In this document: positions 15,888 through 25,280 of the stretch, in pieces
Position numbering within the stretch: the stretch's first letter is position 1
How the letters are laid out: every line of letters starts with the position of its first letter
Source of the DNA: Vibrio sp. BS-M-Sm-2
GTDB taxonomy: Bacteria > Pseudomonadota > Gammaproteobacteria > Enterobacterales > Vibrionaceae
DNA: 64,000 nt
Direction of reading: 5' to 3'
NCBI RefSeq assembly: GCF_041504345.1
Contig: NZ_CP167895.1
Span: 1,116,001 to 1,180,000 of the forward strand
Position numbers and translations under genes: made by a program
The notes under the pieces: model-generated
Seen by the model: the letters and a program-made list of their open reading frames with translations, nothing else
What the model was told of the DNA's origin: nothing
The model's database searches: none

Positions 15888-16488
15888 GACACTCTCCAAT
15901 TTCATGTTAGAGAATGTGTCAACCATATTTAGGACAGTACAGTGATAATAGATAGGGTATATCTTCGAGTCTTATTAAGTGGTTACTTATTAGTAGGTGT
16001 TCGGTTTATACCCTATTACCATTTTTTACCTTCAATTTTTTTGATTCCTCAGTTTAAAACCATATGAATATCCCTAATTTCGAGATGCTTGGTATGTCTC
16101 TAAATTTAATTTGCTTTATTTTTAAGACAGTTCTGGCAATATCCGGGCCCCGAGTTTGGTTAATTTGTTTTGTAATCTATATGGCAGTTGGTATTAATCG
16201 AAAATATATCCAAATGGGGTTGGACTTCCCGGAAGTATTTGGAGGAATAAGCTCTATCTCAAGTGATAGTTCCCGTAATTTTCTATAAATATTAATTATC
16301 TATCAAGTCGGTGTTGGTATTAAAGGTTGTCATTAAAATGTCATTTTTGTGTTTTTGTTAATTAATTTTAGTGGGGCTATGGAGGTTTGGTATTTATGAC
16401 CTTTAAAAAGTAACCAATAGAATTAAACTACATGCATATCAATCTGTTGTTATAAAGTCTTGTAATTTTATTTAGATTGGAGGTATCA

Positions 16489-16680
16489 ATGGTTAAATTA
16501 CGATCATCAAATTGGGAAATGGCAATACAGATATACATGTTTCATTTGAATATGACCAGGGAACAAGCCTGTTTAGCGTTAGGTATTAGCGACCCAGACA
16601 AGTCGAAAGATCTCGGAAAAGCATGTTCAACATTAACTAATGCCCAACCAAGAGTGAAACAGTCAAGCTTTAATTCGTAA
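16489..16680 (+). CDS. Small hypothetical protein
   Basis: TTGGAGGTATCA is a strong ribosome site for ATG 16489. The 63-residue product has a helix-rich N-terminal half (NWEMAIQIYMFHLNMTREQA, then LALGISD) that could be a short helix-turn-helix, and a polar tail. No family recognised. It ends 47 bases before the thiolase gene with no terminator between, so it might be co-transcribed with it. Confidence 0.4.
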   Translation: MVKLRSSNWEMAIQIYMFHLNMTREQACLALGISDPDKSKDLGKACSTLTNAQPRVKQSSFNS

Positions 16681-16727
16681 GGTGGCTGTTAGATTGTCTT
16701 TTTATTATAAATATTGATAGGTGTTAC

Positions 16728-17918
16728 ATGGTAGTAAGTAATGATGTTTATGTTGTCGCTGCATCGAGAACCGCAATAGGTTCGTTTGGGGGTAGTCTTT
16801 CAAAGCTTCCCGCTATGGTTTTGGGCGCTAGAGTGATTGAGGCGATGCTTGTTAAGCAGGGAATCGCTCCTTGTGAGATTGATGAAGTTATTATAGGTCA
16901 GGCGCTCGCAGCTGGTTGCGGTCAAAACCCAGCTCGTCAAACGGCAATGGCGGCAGGTATTCCTGATGTTGTATCCGCGTTTACGATCAATAAAGTTTGC
17001 GGCTCTGGACTTAAAGCTTTGCAGTTGGCTTTTCAGGCTATTAAATGTGGAGATGCGGAGTTAGTGGTTGCAGGTGGTCAAGAAAATATGAGTCAGGCAC
17101 CGCATATTCTTGCTAACTCACGAAATGGGGTAAAGATGGGTAATTGGCTCGCAGAAGACACCATGATTAAAGATGGGTTATGGGACGCATTCAACAATTA
17201 CCACATGGGTATAACTGCTGAGAACATCGCTAAAAAATACAATATTTCACGCGAAGAGCAAGATAAATTTGCTTATCAATCTCAAATGAAAGCGGCGAAA
17301 GCTTTAGAAGCGAACCGTTTAGAAGATGAAATTGTCCCAATAGCAGTCTCTCGTAAACGCCAAGACCCGTTAATTTTTAGGCACGATGAGTATCCTCGTC
17401 CAGAAACCACCTTAGAAGCTTTGTTCAAGCTTACGCCTGCCTTTGATAAAGAAGGGACGGTCACGGCCGGCAATGCTTCCGGTATTAACGATGGCGCAGC
17501 GATGGTTATTCTCGCTTCCGAACAGAAAGTAAAACAGTTAGGTTTATCGGCAATGGCGCGTCTGGTGAACTTTTCGACCGCCGGCGTTGAACCTGCACTT
17601 ATGGGGACTGGACCGATCGAAGCATCACGTAGAGTTTTAGATAGTTCCGACTGGCATATTGATGAACTCGATCTCATTGAGTCTAATGAAGCATTTGCTG
17701 CTCAGGCTATTGCCGTCAATAAAGAAATGCAATGGGACCCTTGTAAAGTCAACGTTAATGGTGGATCGATTGCATTTGGACATCCGATTGGAGCGTCCGG
17801 TGCTCGCATTTTTGTCACTTTAGTGAATGAGCTAAAACGCCAACAACTTAAAAAGGGGCTAGCGACACTGTGTATTGGTGGTGGTATGGGGATTGCTGCG
17901 ACCGTTGAGATGCTTTAG
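16728..17918 (+). CDS. Acetyl-CoA C-acetyltransferase (thiolase)
   Basis: The 396-residue protein is full length for a degradative or biosynthetic thiolase. Active-site features are present: nucleophile Cys91 in NKVCGSG, the HPIGASGAR His motif near 348, and the C-terminal CIGGGMG Cys. It condenses two acetyl-CoA to acetoacetyl-CoA, or the reverse. It heads a set with a phosphotransacylase, an acyl kinase and an acetoacetate decarboxylase. That context points to acetoacetyl-CoA turnover rather than general fatty-acid oxidation. A PhaA-type role in polyhydroxybutyrate synthesis is less likely, as no phaB or phaC gene is present here. Confidence 0.9.
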   Translation: MVVSNDVYVVAASRTAIGSFGGSLSKLPAMVLGARVIEAMLVKQGIAPCEIDEVIIGQALAAGCGQNPARQTAMAAGIPDVVSAFTINKVCGSGLKALQLAFQAIKCGDAELVVAGGQENMSQAPHILANSRNGVKMGNWLAEDTMIKDGLWDAFNNYHMGITAENIAKKYNISREEQDKFAYQSQMKAAKALEANRLEDEIVPIAVSRKRQDPLIFRHDEYPRPETTLEALFKLTPAFDKEGTVTAGNASGINDGAAMVILASEQKVKQLGLSAMARLVNFSTAGVEPALMGTGPIEASRRVLDSSDWHIDELDLIESNEAFAAQAIAVNKEMQWDPCKVNVNGGSIAFGHPIGASGARIFVTLVNELKRQQLKKGLATLCIGGGMGIAATVEML

Positions 17919-17972
17919 TAGCGCTTAAAAATTCATTAAACGAGATGAAAAATCTCACTTAAGGTAAATATT

Positions 17973-18887
17973 ATGTTGAAATCACTTGAAACGTTCGTCG
18001 AAATAGCTAAAGGCAAACCAGTAAAAAAAATTGCAGTGGCGGCCGCTGAAGATCGTACAACTCTAAAAGCACTGAAGCTTATTACTGAACAAAAAATCGC
18101 GGAGCCAATTCTAGTTGGTGACAGAGAACAGATTTTGAAAATTTCTGAAGAAGTTGATTTTGATGTTTGCGGATTTGAAGTTATCGATGAAAGGAATAAA
18201 AGCAAAGCATGTCAAATAGCTGTTGCTTTGGTAAAAGAAGGCAAAGCAGATGTTTTAACTCGTGGTGCACTGGGTACTCCAGAATACCTAAGACCTATAT
18301 TGCATCGCGAAACAGGGCTTAAGAAAGCTAAATTGGTTTCTCAAGCTGGCTTTGTTCATATCCCTACTTATCACAAGGTTTTTGCTTTCACCGACTCTGG
18401 CATAAACATAGCTCCAGATGTAAATGAAAAAGCACAGATGATTCAGCAATGCGTCGACGTGTTTCATTCTGTTGGTGTCGACAAACCAAAAGTTGCAATT
18501 ATTTCTGCTACTGAAGGTGTAAAAACAGCGATGCCTTCAACGATCGATGCTGCAATCCTGACTCAAATGAATCGTCGTGGAGCTATTAAAGGCTGTACGG
18601 TCGATGGACCCTTATCTATCGATTTAGCGTTCAGCAAAGAGTCTGTCGTGCATAAGGGCTTGGATACTGACGTTGGGGGCGATGTTGATTTGATCTTACT
18701 TCCTGATATCAATGCTGCCAACACTTTCTATAAAACCAGCACTTTCTTAGGTGGAGCCAAAGCTGCTAGCTTTATTATCGGCACCGTTGCTCCTGTAGAT
18801 TTCCCGTCTCGTTCTGATTCTGTTGAAACCAAATATTACGCTATGGCCTGTGCAATCGCGCAATGTGCAGAGAGAGCAGTCAAATGA
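17973..18887 (+). CDS. Phosphate acetyl/butyryltransferase
   Basis: The 304-residue product has the length and pattern of the Ptb/Pta phosphotransacylase family (AAAEDRTTLKALKLITEQ near the start, LTRGALGTPEYLRP, then DVGGDVDLILLPDIN). It converts an acyl-CoA plus phosphate to an acyl phosphate. Being short, it lacks the N-terminal domains of the long Pta of enteric bacteria. Its stop overlaps the kinase start by four bases (ATGA), the classic ptb-buk arrangement. Substrate specificity cannot be read from sequence: butyryl-, acetoacetyl- or acetyl-CoA are all possible. Confidence 0.85.
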   Translation: MLKSLETFVEIAKGKPVKKIAVAAAEDRTTLKALKLITEQKIAEPILVGDREQILKISEEVDFDVCGFEVIDERNKSKACQIAVALVKEGKADVLTRGALGTPEYLRPILHRETGLKKAKLVSQAGFVHIPTYHKVFAFTDSGINIAPDVNEKAQMIQQCVDVFHSVGVDKPKVAIISATEGVKTAMPSTIDAAILTQMNRRGAIKGCTVDGPLSIDLAFSKESVVHKGLDTDVGGDVDLILLPDINAANTFYKTSTFLGGAKAASFIIGTVAPVDFPSRSDSVETKYYAMACAIAQCAERAVK

Positions 18888-19954
18888 AAATACTCGCAAT
18901 CAACCCTGGTGGTATGTCGACTAAAATCGCTGTTTACGATGATGAGTCTCTTCTCTTTAGCAAATCTATTGATCATTCAGTAGCTGATATGGGGGCATTT
19001 CAGACGATAATAGACCAGAAAGAGTATCGTAAGGGTTTTATTCTCCAAGCACTCAAAGATAATGGCATTGCTTTAGATCAAATTGATCAGTTTGTTGGTC
19101 GAGGAGGAATGGTACGAAATCTTCAAAGTGGTGTTTATCGCATTAATGACCGGTATTTACAAGACGCAATGATTGGCTTGAACGGCCAGCACGCATCTAA
19201 TCTAGGCGGTATTTTGGCCTATGAACTAGCAAAACAAGTCGATATCAACAAGGACGCGTATACGGTTGATCCGGTAATGGTCGATGAGTATGACGATATC
19301 GCTCGCATATCAGGGATGTCTGATATTTCACGTGTACGCAGCTTTCACGCGTTGAATCATAAGGCAGTAGCACGCCGTTATGCTAAACAACATAATACGG
19401 CTTATGACAAGCTTAATCTTATCGTTGCTCATTTAGGGAGCGGGATCAGTGTTGGCGCCCATAAATCGGGTCGAATTGTCGATGTGAATTCTGCACTAGG
19501 AGGGGACGGTCCTATGAGCCCTGAGCGCAGTGGTGGGATCCCTCCTCTTGCCCTTATAGATATGTGTTTCTCCGGCGACTATACCTATCAAGAGGTTTAT
19601 AAAAAGCTTATCGGTGAGGGAGGGGTTTACAGCTATCTTGAAAGTAAAGATATGCTTGAAGTCGAGCACCGTCATAGAGGGGGAGATATCAACGCGACTC
19701 AAATACTCAAGGCTATGGCGTATCAAATCGCAAAAGAAATTGGTGCTTGTGCGGCTGTCCTGTCGGGTGACGTCGATGCGATTATCTTAACAGGTAGCTT
19801 AGCGTATTGTGGGCCTTTGATTGACTGGATTGGTGAGCGAACACATTTTATTGACGCTCATTTGATTGTGTATCCAGGAGAAGATGAAATGCAAGCGTTA
19901 TCTCAGGGTGTTAAAGATGCTCTGCTTGGCGTACGAGAAATTTTGGATTATTAA
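18884..19954 (+). CDS. Acyl (butyrate-type) kinase
   Basis: ATG 18884 overlaps the previous stop and is preferred to an in-frame start seven codons earlier. The 356-residue product belongs to the acetate/butyrate kinase family: AINPGGMSTKIAVYDD at the N-terminus is the phosphate-binding segment, with HLGSGISVGAH and a late LTGSLAY. The length fits butyrate kinase (about 355) better than acetate kinase (about 400). It transfers phosphate from acyl phosphate to ADP, giving ATP and a free acid. Together with Ptb it would turn acetoacetyl-CoA or butyryl-CoA into the acid with energy gain. Confidence 0.85.
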   Translation: MKILAINPGGMSTKIAVYDDESLLFSKSIDHSVADMGAFQTIIDQKEYRKGFILQALKDNGIALDQIDQFVGRGGMVRNLQSGVYRINDRYLQDAMIGLNGQHASNLGGILAYELAKQVDINKDAYTVDPVMVDEYDDIARISGMSDISRVRSFHALNHKAVARRYAKQHNTAYDKLNLIVAHLGSGISVGAHKSGRIVDVNSALGGDGPMSPERSGGIPPLALIDMCFSGDYTYQEVYKKLIGEGGVYSYLESKDMLEVEHRHRGGDINATQILKAMAYQIAKEIGACAAVLSGDVDAIILTGSLAYCGPLIDWIGERTHFIDAHLIVYPGEDEMQALSQGVKDALLGVREILDY

Positions 19955-20016
19955 TTAACACTTTAATTTAAGCGCTGTACTTAGTCGTGCAGTGCTTTTT
20001 GTCATTGGAGGTAGTC

Positions 20017-20766
20017 ATGACACACAACACTTCATTTCCCTTTGGAATGCCGGTCCAACAAGGTAATCCTGCCTATACAGTAGCGCCTAATCGTTTTGTT
20101 AATCGTGAGTATTTTATCATCACTTACGAAACGGAACCTGAAGCATTAGAGCGTGTTTTGCCACCCGGACTTGAAGCCCCTCATGCAATAGTAAAGTATG
20201 AGTTTATGCGTATGCCTGACTCGTCAGGTTTTGGCTGCTTTCAAGAGTCTGGCCAAGTGATTCCAATAACATTTGAAGGGAAGCCCGGGTCATATGTTCA
20301 TTCTATGTTTCTTGATTGTCACCCTCCGATTGCTGCAGGGCGTGAAATTTGGGGATTTCCTAAAAAGTTGGGTTCTCCAAATTTAGAGGTGGACGGAGAC
20401 ACGCTATTAGGAACTTTAGATTATGGGAAAATTCGTATCGCTATGGGAACTATGGGTTTCAAATACCAAGAGCTTGATAAAGCACGGGTGCAGGAAGAGC
20501 TTGGAGGGCCCAATTTTCTTGTGAAATCTATCCCTGACGTCAATGGAAGTCCCGCCATTTGTCAACTTGTTCGTTATTACATGACGGATATCAACGTTAA
20601 ATGGGCATATATGGGGCCGGGAGCACTTGAGCTTCATGCCCACGCAATGGCACCCGTTAACGCTCTACCTGTAAAGCGTGTTATTTCTGCCAGCCACTTT
20701 GTCGCCGATTTGACACTACCCTATGGCGAAGTTGTCATTGATTACCTCGAAAATGCAGTTTTGTAA
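20017..20766 (+). CDS. adc: Acetoacetate decarboxylase
   Basis: ATG 20017 follows GGAGG at the right distance, so the upstream in-frame start at 19987 is rejected. The 249-residue protein matches acetoacetate decarboxylase in length and in the catalytic motif GFPKKLG, where Lys116 would form the Schiff base next to Lys117. It converts acetoacetate to acetone and CO2. It lies 62 bases after the kinase gene, with no clear terminator between, so it is probably in the same operon. This supplies the final step of an acetone-forming path from acetyl-CoA. Confidence 0.85.
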   Translation: MTHNTSFPFGMPVQQGNPAYTVAPNRFVNREYFIITYETEPEALERVLPPGLEAPHAIVKYEFMRMPDSSGFGCFQESGQVIPITFEGKPGSYVHSMFLDCHPPIAAGREIWGFPKKLGSPNLEVDGDTLLGTLDYGKIRIAMGTMGFKYQELDKARVQEELGGPNFLVKSIPDVNGSPAICQLVRYYMTDINVKWAYMGPGALELHAHAMAPVNALPVKRVISASHFVADLTLPYGEVVIDYLENAVL

Positions 20767-20944
20767 GTTGAAATCATAGTATCCCCTAGTATTGAGGCAT
20801 TTGATTTTTAGTCTTTAAGTCAGCGGTCGAGTTCCGCTCAAGGGGAGCGAAATGCAAGTATCGGTTTACTCTAAGTAATAGAACTGCCCAGTCTATCATG
20901 TATCAAAAATTATATTCGGTCATACAAAAGTGTGAGGAGTACCT

Positions 20945-22885
20945 ATGAATTCAGAATACGTTTACCCAGTAAAAGAGCATATTAAACTCAATAGTCATGC
21001 AGACAATGACAGTTATCTAGCCATGTACCAACAATCAGTGGCAACGCCAACGAAATTCTGGGGGGAGCATGGCAAAATAGTGGACTGGATCAAACCATTC
21101 ACTCAGGTTCAAAATACTTCATTTGAAGCTGAACAAATAGATATTCGTTGGTTTGAGGACGGCACGCTTAATGTCTCGGCTAACTGTATTGATCGCCACC
21201 TAGCAGAGCGAGGAGATGAAGTAGCCATTGTTTGGGAAGGAGATGATCCGGCAGATAATAAAGCCCTTACTTTTAACGAACTACACAAAGAAGTGTGTCA
21301 GTTCTCTAACGTTTTAAAAGACCAAGGTATACGAAAAGGTGATGTGGTGTGTGTTTACATGCCGATGGTGCTTGAAGCTGCTATCGCGATGCTTGCCTGT
21401 ACACGAGTAGGGGCTATTCATACTGTCGTATTTGCAGGGTTCTCACCAGACGCATTAGCAGGTCGTATTATCGATTCAGATGCGAAAATGGTCATTACTG
21501 CAGACGAAGGTTTGCGTGGGGGCCGTGTAGTACCATTGAAGAAGAATGTGGATGAAGCACTCACTAATTTGGAAGTGACAAACATTGAGAAAGTGATAGT
21601 AGTAAAACGTATCGGCAGTAATATCCATTGGAGCGAGTCTCGTGATGTTTGGTGGCACGAAGCGATGGCGGTTGTTTCAGACGTTTGTCCACCAGAGGAG
21701 ATGAAAGCCGAAGATCCATTATTTATTCTCTATACATCAGGATCAACAGGTAAACCCAAAGGTGTATTACACACTACCGGTGGTTACTTAGTTTATGTAA
21801 CTATGACCTTTAAATACGTATTCGATTACCAGAAAGGTGAGACTTTTTGGTGTACTGCGGATATAGGTTGGATTACGGGTCACTCTTACTTAATTTACGG
21901 ACCACTTTCCAATGGTGCAAAAACACTTTTGTTTGAAGGTGTTCCCAATTATCCAACGACAACTCGTATGAGCGAAATCGTCGATAAGCATCAAGTCAAT
22001 ATTCTTTATACCGCACCAACAGCGATTCGAGCACTGATGGCAAAAGGATATGAAGCCGTTGCTGGTACTTCTCGCTCAAGCCTCCGGATCATGGGTTCTG
22101 TCGGTGAGCCAATCAACCCAGAAGCGTGGAGGTGGTATTATAAGGTTATTGGCAACGAAAAATCTCCTATCGTTGATACTTGGTGGCAAACTGAAACAGG
22201 TGGTATTTTAATCGCACCGTTACCCGGCGCAACTGATCTAAAGCCTGGTTCAGCAACCCGACCATTTTTTGGTGTGCGACCAGCACTTGTTGATAGCGAA
22301 GGTAACCTCATACAAGGGAGTCCAGCGGAAGGTAAGCTCGTTATTTTAGATTCTTGGCCTGGTCAGATCCGCACGGTTTATGGAGACCATAAGCGTTTTG
22401 AACAAACGTACTTCTCGGCATTTCAAGGTATGTATTTTACTGGTGATGGCGCTCGTCGTGACAAAGACGGTTATTACTGGATAACAGGTCGTGTTGATGA
22501 TGTATTGAACGTATCGGGCCACCGTATGGGGACGGCTGAGATTGAGTCGGCTCTGGTTGCACATCATAAGGTTGCAGAGGCTGCAGTCGTGGGGATTCCT
22601 CATTCTCTCAAAGGTCAGGCCGTTTACGCTTACGTAATACTAAATGATAATGAGGCTTCCTCAACAGAACTGAAGAAAGAATTAAAAAACTGGGTGCGTA
22701 AAGAGATTGGTCCTATCGCAACACCCGAAGTGGTTCACTGGACTGATTCTCTACCAAAAACGCGGTCTGGAAAGATCATGCGTCGAATTTTACGAGAGAT
22801 CGCGACGGGAGATACTAGCAATTTGGGTGATATTACAACGTTAGCTGATCCAAGCGTTGTAGGTAAACTTACTGCAAAAAGTTAA
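20945..22885 (+). CDS. Acetyl-CoA synthetase
   Basis: The 646-residue protein has the full AMP-forming acyl-CoA synthetase layout. The ACAS N-terminal segment is followed by the P-loop YTSGSTGKPKG (about 260-270), TWWQTETGG (about 414) and the C-terminal PKTRSGKIMRR, whose Lys is the usual acetylation-controlled catalytic residue. It activates acetate (perhaps other short acids) to acyl-CoA using ATP. GAGGAGTACCT precedes the ATG. The gap of 178 bases after adc suggests its own promoter. Here it could return acetate to acetyl-CoA and feed the thiolase path. Acetoacetyl-CoA synthetase is an alternative, but the motifs fit Acs better. Confidence 0.85.
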   Translation: MNSEYVYPVKEHIKLNSHADNDSYLAMYQQSVATPTKFWGEHGKIVDWIKPFTQVQNTSFEAEQIDIRWFEDGTLNVSANCIDRHLAERGDEVAIVWEGDDPADNKALTFNELHKEVCQFSNVLKDQGIRKGDVVCVYMPMVLEAAIAMLACTRVGAIHTVVFAGFSPDALAGRIIDSDAKMVITADEGLRGGRVVPLKKNVDEALTNLEVTNIEKVIVVKRIGSNIHWSESRDVWWHEAMAVVSDVCPPEEMKAEDPLFILYTSGSTGKPKGVLHTTGGYLVYVTMTFKYVFDYQKGETFWCTADIGWITGHSYLIYGPLSNGAKTLLFEGVPNYPTTTRMSEIVDKHQVNILYTAPTAIRALMAKGYEAVAGTSRSSLRIMGSVGEPINPEAWRWYYKVIGNEKSPIVDTWWQTETGGILIAPLPGATDLKPGSATRPFFGVRPALVDSEGNLIQGSPAEGKLVILDSWPGQIRTVYGDHKRFEQTYFSAFQGMYFTGDGARRDKDGYYWITGRVDDVLNVSGHRMGTAEIESALVAHHKVAEAAVVGIPHSLKGQAVYAYVILNDNEASSTELKKELKNWVRKEIGPIATPEVVHWTDSLPKTRSGKIMRRILREIATGDTSNLGDITTLADPSVVGKLTAKS

Positions 22886-23510
22886 GTGACCAATGGTGAG
22901 TGTTCAGTTACATTGGACAATCTCTAAATCTACTATTGAGAGGGTTGCACAAGATTTTTAATGGAATGATAGCGATATAAGTTCAATGCGCACATATGTA
23001 GCCGTAGAAAATCTTCAAGAGGTAACTAATTGCGCTACGTTTATCTATGTATAAGAGTAAGAGAGCAACGTATACAGTCCCCGATGGCTACCCTCTCATT
23101 TTGAGGTTTCCTTTAAAATCGTATCAATATTGGACTACTCGTTAATACACTGATCGTATCTACAAAATATCCTATAACCCAAAGGGTGGTTTCATTGATA
23201 GGTTACCTTGATTTAAATCTGCCTTTATTATCAATTAGAGTGATTATAATTAACTGTTGGGTTTATAGGGTTAACTCTTTATTATATCAGCAGTTAATTA
23301 TCGAATTAAGGGTGAGGTAAAGCTTAGGATATTCGTTACTTTGGTAACTGATACAATGATACAATGATACAATGATACAATGATACAATGATACAATGAT
23401 ACAATGATACAATGATGAAATTATGACATTAATTTGTTTTATGCCTAACATGATTCTTTATTTTAGATATATTATGATTGTTAATGTCAACATCCTCATT
23501 GAATATAAAA
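22886..23510. other. Gene-free stretch with tandem repeat
   Basis: This stretch separates acs from the DUF481 gene. Apart from the ATACAATG repeat I see no gene, RNA or terminator. It presumably holds the promoter of the next gene. Confidence 0.4.
23351..23414. repeat. Eight tandem copies of ATACAATG
   Basis: Eight perfect copies of an 8-bp unit (64 bp) lie 97 bases before the likely DUF481 start. A perfect array of this kind is prone to slippage. A unit change would alter promoter spacing or an untranslated leader rather than a reading frame. Confidence 0.95.
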
Positions 23511-24623
23511 ATGAAAATTAAAATATCTACTTTTTGTATTGCGTTAATTATGATTCATTGTAATGCCATGGCCGCTGAAATTAATACAAATATTCTCAAG
23601 AGCCAGGTAGTCTATATAGATAAAAGCGATGATTGGTTAAAACTGAAATCAGGGGAAGTCATAAAAGGTGAGTTAGATGGTACTATTAAAAAAGATTCAA
23701 ATTCTTATAGTCAAGAGATAGTTTTTGATAGTGATGACTTAGGTGACTTGGACATTGAACTTAAAGATATTTTAGTTCTTGAAACAGCTAGACTATTTAC
23801 GATTAGAACACTTAATGGAAAGACTTATGTCGGCTATTTATCCATTCGTGACAATAAATTATACTTACGGAATGGTTCTAATGAAAAGTTATTCCCGGTT
23901 ACAGAGGTTGTGTCTATCTATCTCGGTACTGAGAAAGACTCTGAACATTGGGATGCTAAAGTGACGTTTGGATTAGACATTAATAGTGGTAATAGTGATG
24001 AGTATTCTTTTCGGGGAGATGTTAAATCAGAACGAAATACAGTTGATTCGCGAATCAAGCTTAATGCTAGTCATATATCTTCCGAATATAATGATGAAAA
24101 AACATCAAATAATACAAAAGTTGGTGGCTCCTATGATCTATATATTAATAATAGAATGTTTCTTAGACCGCTAGATTTGTTTGTACAGAGTGATGAATTT
24201 CAAAATTTGGATTATCAGGTTAATGCTGCGATACAGCTTGGTTACTTCTTCGTCGCCAATTCGGAAATGGAATGGGATATGTCGCTTGGCCCTGGTTATC
24301 AGTATAGCCGATATTCCACGGTAGAGGCAGGTGAGTCTCTAAGCGCTAGCAGTAGCACCTTTAACCTTGAGTCAAACCTGAAGCATGAAGTAACAAGAGA
24401 TATCGATTTTGTTCATCTCTATAAACTTAATTGGGCGAGTGAAAAAGCGGGTGGTACTCGCCAGACTAATGAATTTGGTTTTGATATTGACCTGCTGGGA
24501 GATTTTGAGTTGAGTTTGGATGCAATATGGGAACATGTATCTAAACCCAAAGTGAACGCAGACAATGTTTTACCTGAGAAAGACGATTATAAACTTTATG
24601 TAGGTTTAACTTATGAGCTCTAA
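23511..24623 (+). CDS. DUF481 outer-membrane protein
   Basis: Start 23511 puts a normal signal peptide (MKIKISTF...NAMA-AE) at the N-terminus; in-frame starts at 23478 and 23484 add a polar lead and cannot be excluded, since none has a good ribosome site. The product has 370 residues. An N-terminal part of about 120 residues looks like two small beta modules (LKSGEVIKGEL, LNGKTYVGYL). The rest is a beta-barrel pattern typical of DUF481 (YdiY-like), from VTFGLDINSGNSDEYSF to the C-terminal KLYVGLTYEL. The function of the family is unclear; salt or stress links have been suggested. The tandem repeat upstream may control its expression. Confidence 0.75.
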   Translation: MKIKISTFCIALIMIHCNAMAAEINTNILKSQVVYIDKSDDWLKLKSGEVIKGELDGTIKKDSNSYSQEIVFDSDDLGDLDIELKDILVLETARLFTIRTLNGKTYVGYLSIRDNKLYLRNGSNEKLFPVTEVVSIYLGTEKDSEHWDAKVTFGLDINSGNSDEYSFRGDVKSERNTVDSRIKLNASHISSEYNDEKTSNNTKVGGSYDLYINNRMFLRPLDLFVQSDEFQNLDYQVNAAIQLGYFFVANSEMEWDMSLGPGYQYSRYSTVEAGESLSASSSTFNLESNLKHEVTRDIDFVHLYKLNWASEKAGGTRQTNEFGFDIDLLGDFELSLDAIWEHVSKPKVNADNVLPEKDDYKLYVGLTYEL

Positions 24624-24690
24624 TCGCGCTCCGCGAAACGCGAAAATAGCTTGTTTTAAAAGCTGAAGTTCTACTTAGTCTTGAAGTAAA

Positions 24691-24720
24691 GCCGCCTTCT
24701 ATAAGAAGGCGGTTTTTTTT
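24691..24720. terminator. Terminator, probably shared by converging genes
   Basis: CCGCCTTCT-ATA-AGAAGGCGG followed by eight T ends the DUF481 transcript. The converging minus-strand gene stops right beside it. Confidence 0.8.
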
Positions 24721-25280
24721 TAAAGATCAGGAGCGCATGAATAATGAGTACTTTCAGAAGAGTCTTCAGTTAGTACACCATATTTGGCGTCATCCGAAGT
24801 TTGGTTATTAAGATCATAATACCAATAGATAAACCAGCTTTTGCTAGGATCATTACTAAACAATAATTTTTGAGTTAATGCCATGTTCATTCCAAAACTA
24901 TGGAATCCAAGACTATTAATTACGTTTACTGCACCTTCATCATTTTTATTTAAGAAGAACATAAGGTTCTCTACTTCGTCAGGCGTTGGTGGGTGATAAT
25001 TCCCAGGCAGACTCTCGCAGTATTTAGCATTTGATAGGATGTTTTGGTTATTAGCATCTGATACCGTAGGCCCTAATATCCAACCTTTTGATAATCTTGG
25101 AGTATATTTATAGCTTTGATCTGCCTTATTAAAGGATTCAGCATACTTACCATTTTCGTTTTCAATATAATCTATTCCACTGCCTACATCTACTCGATCA
25201 TAATATGATGTATTACTGCTCGCAAAGGCTCCAGTACTAAAAGATAGCAAGATCGCTATAGCTAAATGTTCTTTTTTCAC
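24720..25280 (-). CDS. Small secreted protein with lectin-like pattern
   Basis: The 186-residue product has a signal peptide (MKKEHLAIAILLSFSTGAFA). The later part contains YCESLPGNYHPPTPDEVENL, then WFIYWYYD and a final HYSCAPDL. This is the same spacing of Cys, PT-E and C-terminal Cys seen in the lectin-like domains of the large lipoprotein at 1822-4638. It may be a stand-alone relative of those domains (DUF1566/C-type-lectin-like). It is alone on the minus strand. The role is unknown. Confidence 0.5.
   Translation of the reverse strand: MKKEHLAIAILLSFSTGAFASSNTSYYDRVDVGSGIDYIENENGKYAESFNKADQSYKYTPRLSKGWILGPTVSDANNQNILSNAKYCESLPGNYHPPTPDEVENLMFFLNKNDEGAVNVINSLGFHSFGMNMALTQKLLFSNDPSKSWFIYWYYDLNNQTSDDAKYGVLTEDSSESTHYSCAPDL

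Larger units (their letters stand above)
14651..15941 (-). mobile_element. IS3-family insertion sequence, decayed
   Basis: The element is 1291 bp with imperfect terminal inverted repeats of about 26 bp. The left end begins TGACCCGTCCTG and the right end, read inward, begins TGTACTGTCCTA; both share GGTTGACAC further in. The trinucleotide GTG flanks both ends (14648-14650 and 15942-15944), fitting the 3-bp target duplication of IS3 elements. It encodes OrfA and OrfB on the minus strand with a T6 run on the plus strand (15502-15507, A6 in the mRNA) at the expected -1 frameshift site. Both ORFs are damaged, so the copy is probably immobile. Confidence 0.85.

Noticed and set aside
16064..16288. 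74-codon plus-strand frame with hydrophobic segments
   Set aside because: No ribosome site, no recognisable family, and it lies in AT-rich sequence next to an IS element.
23351..23414. CRISPR array
   Set aside because: The repeats are adjacent 8-bp units without spacers, and no cas genes are present; this is a simple tandem repeat.
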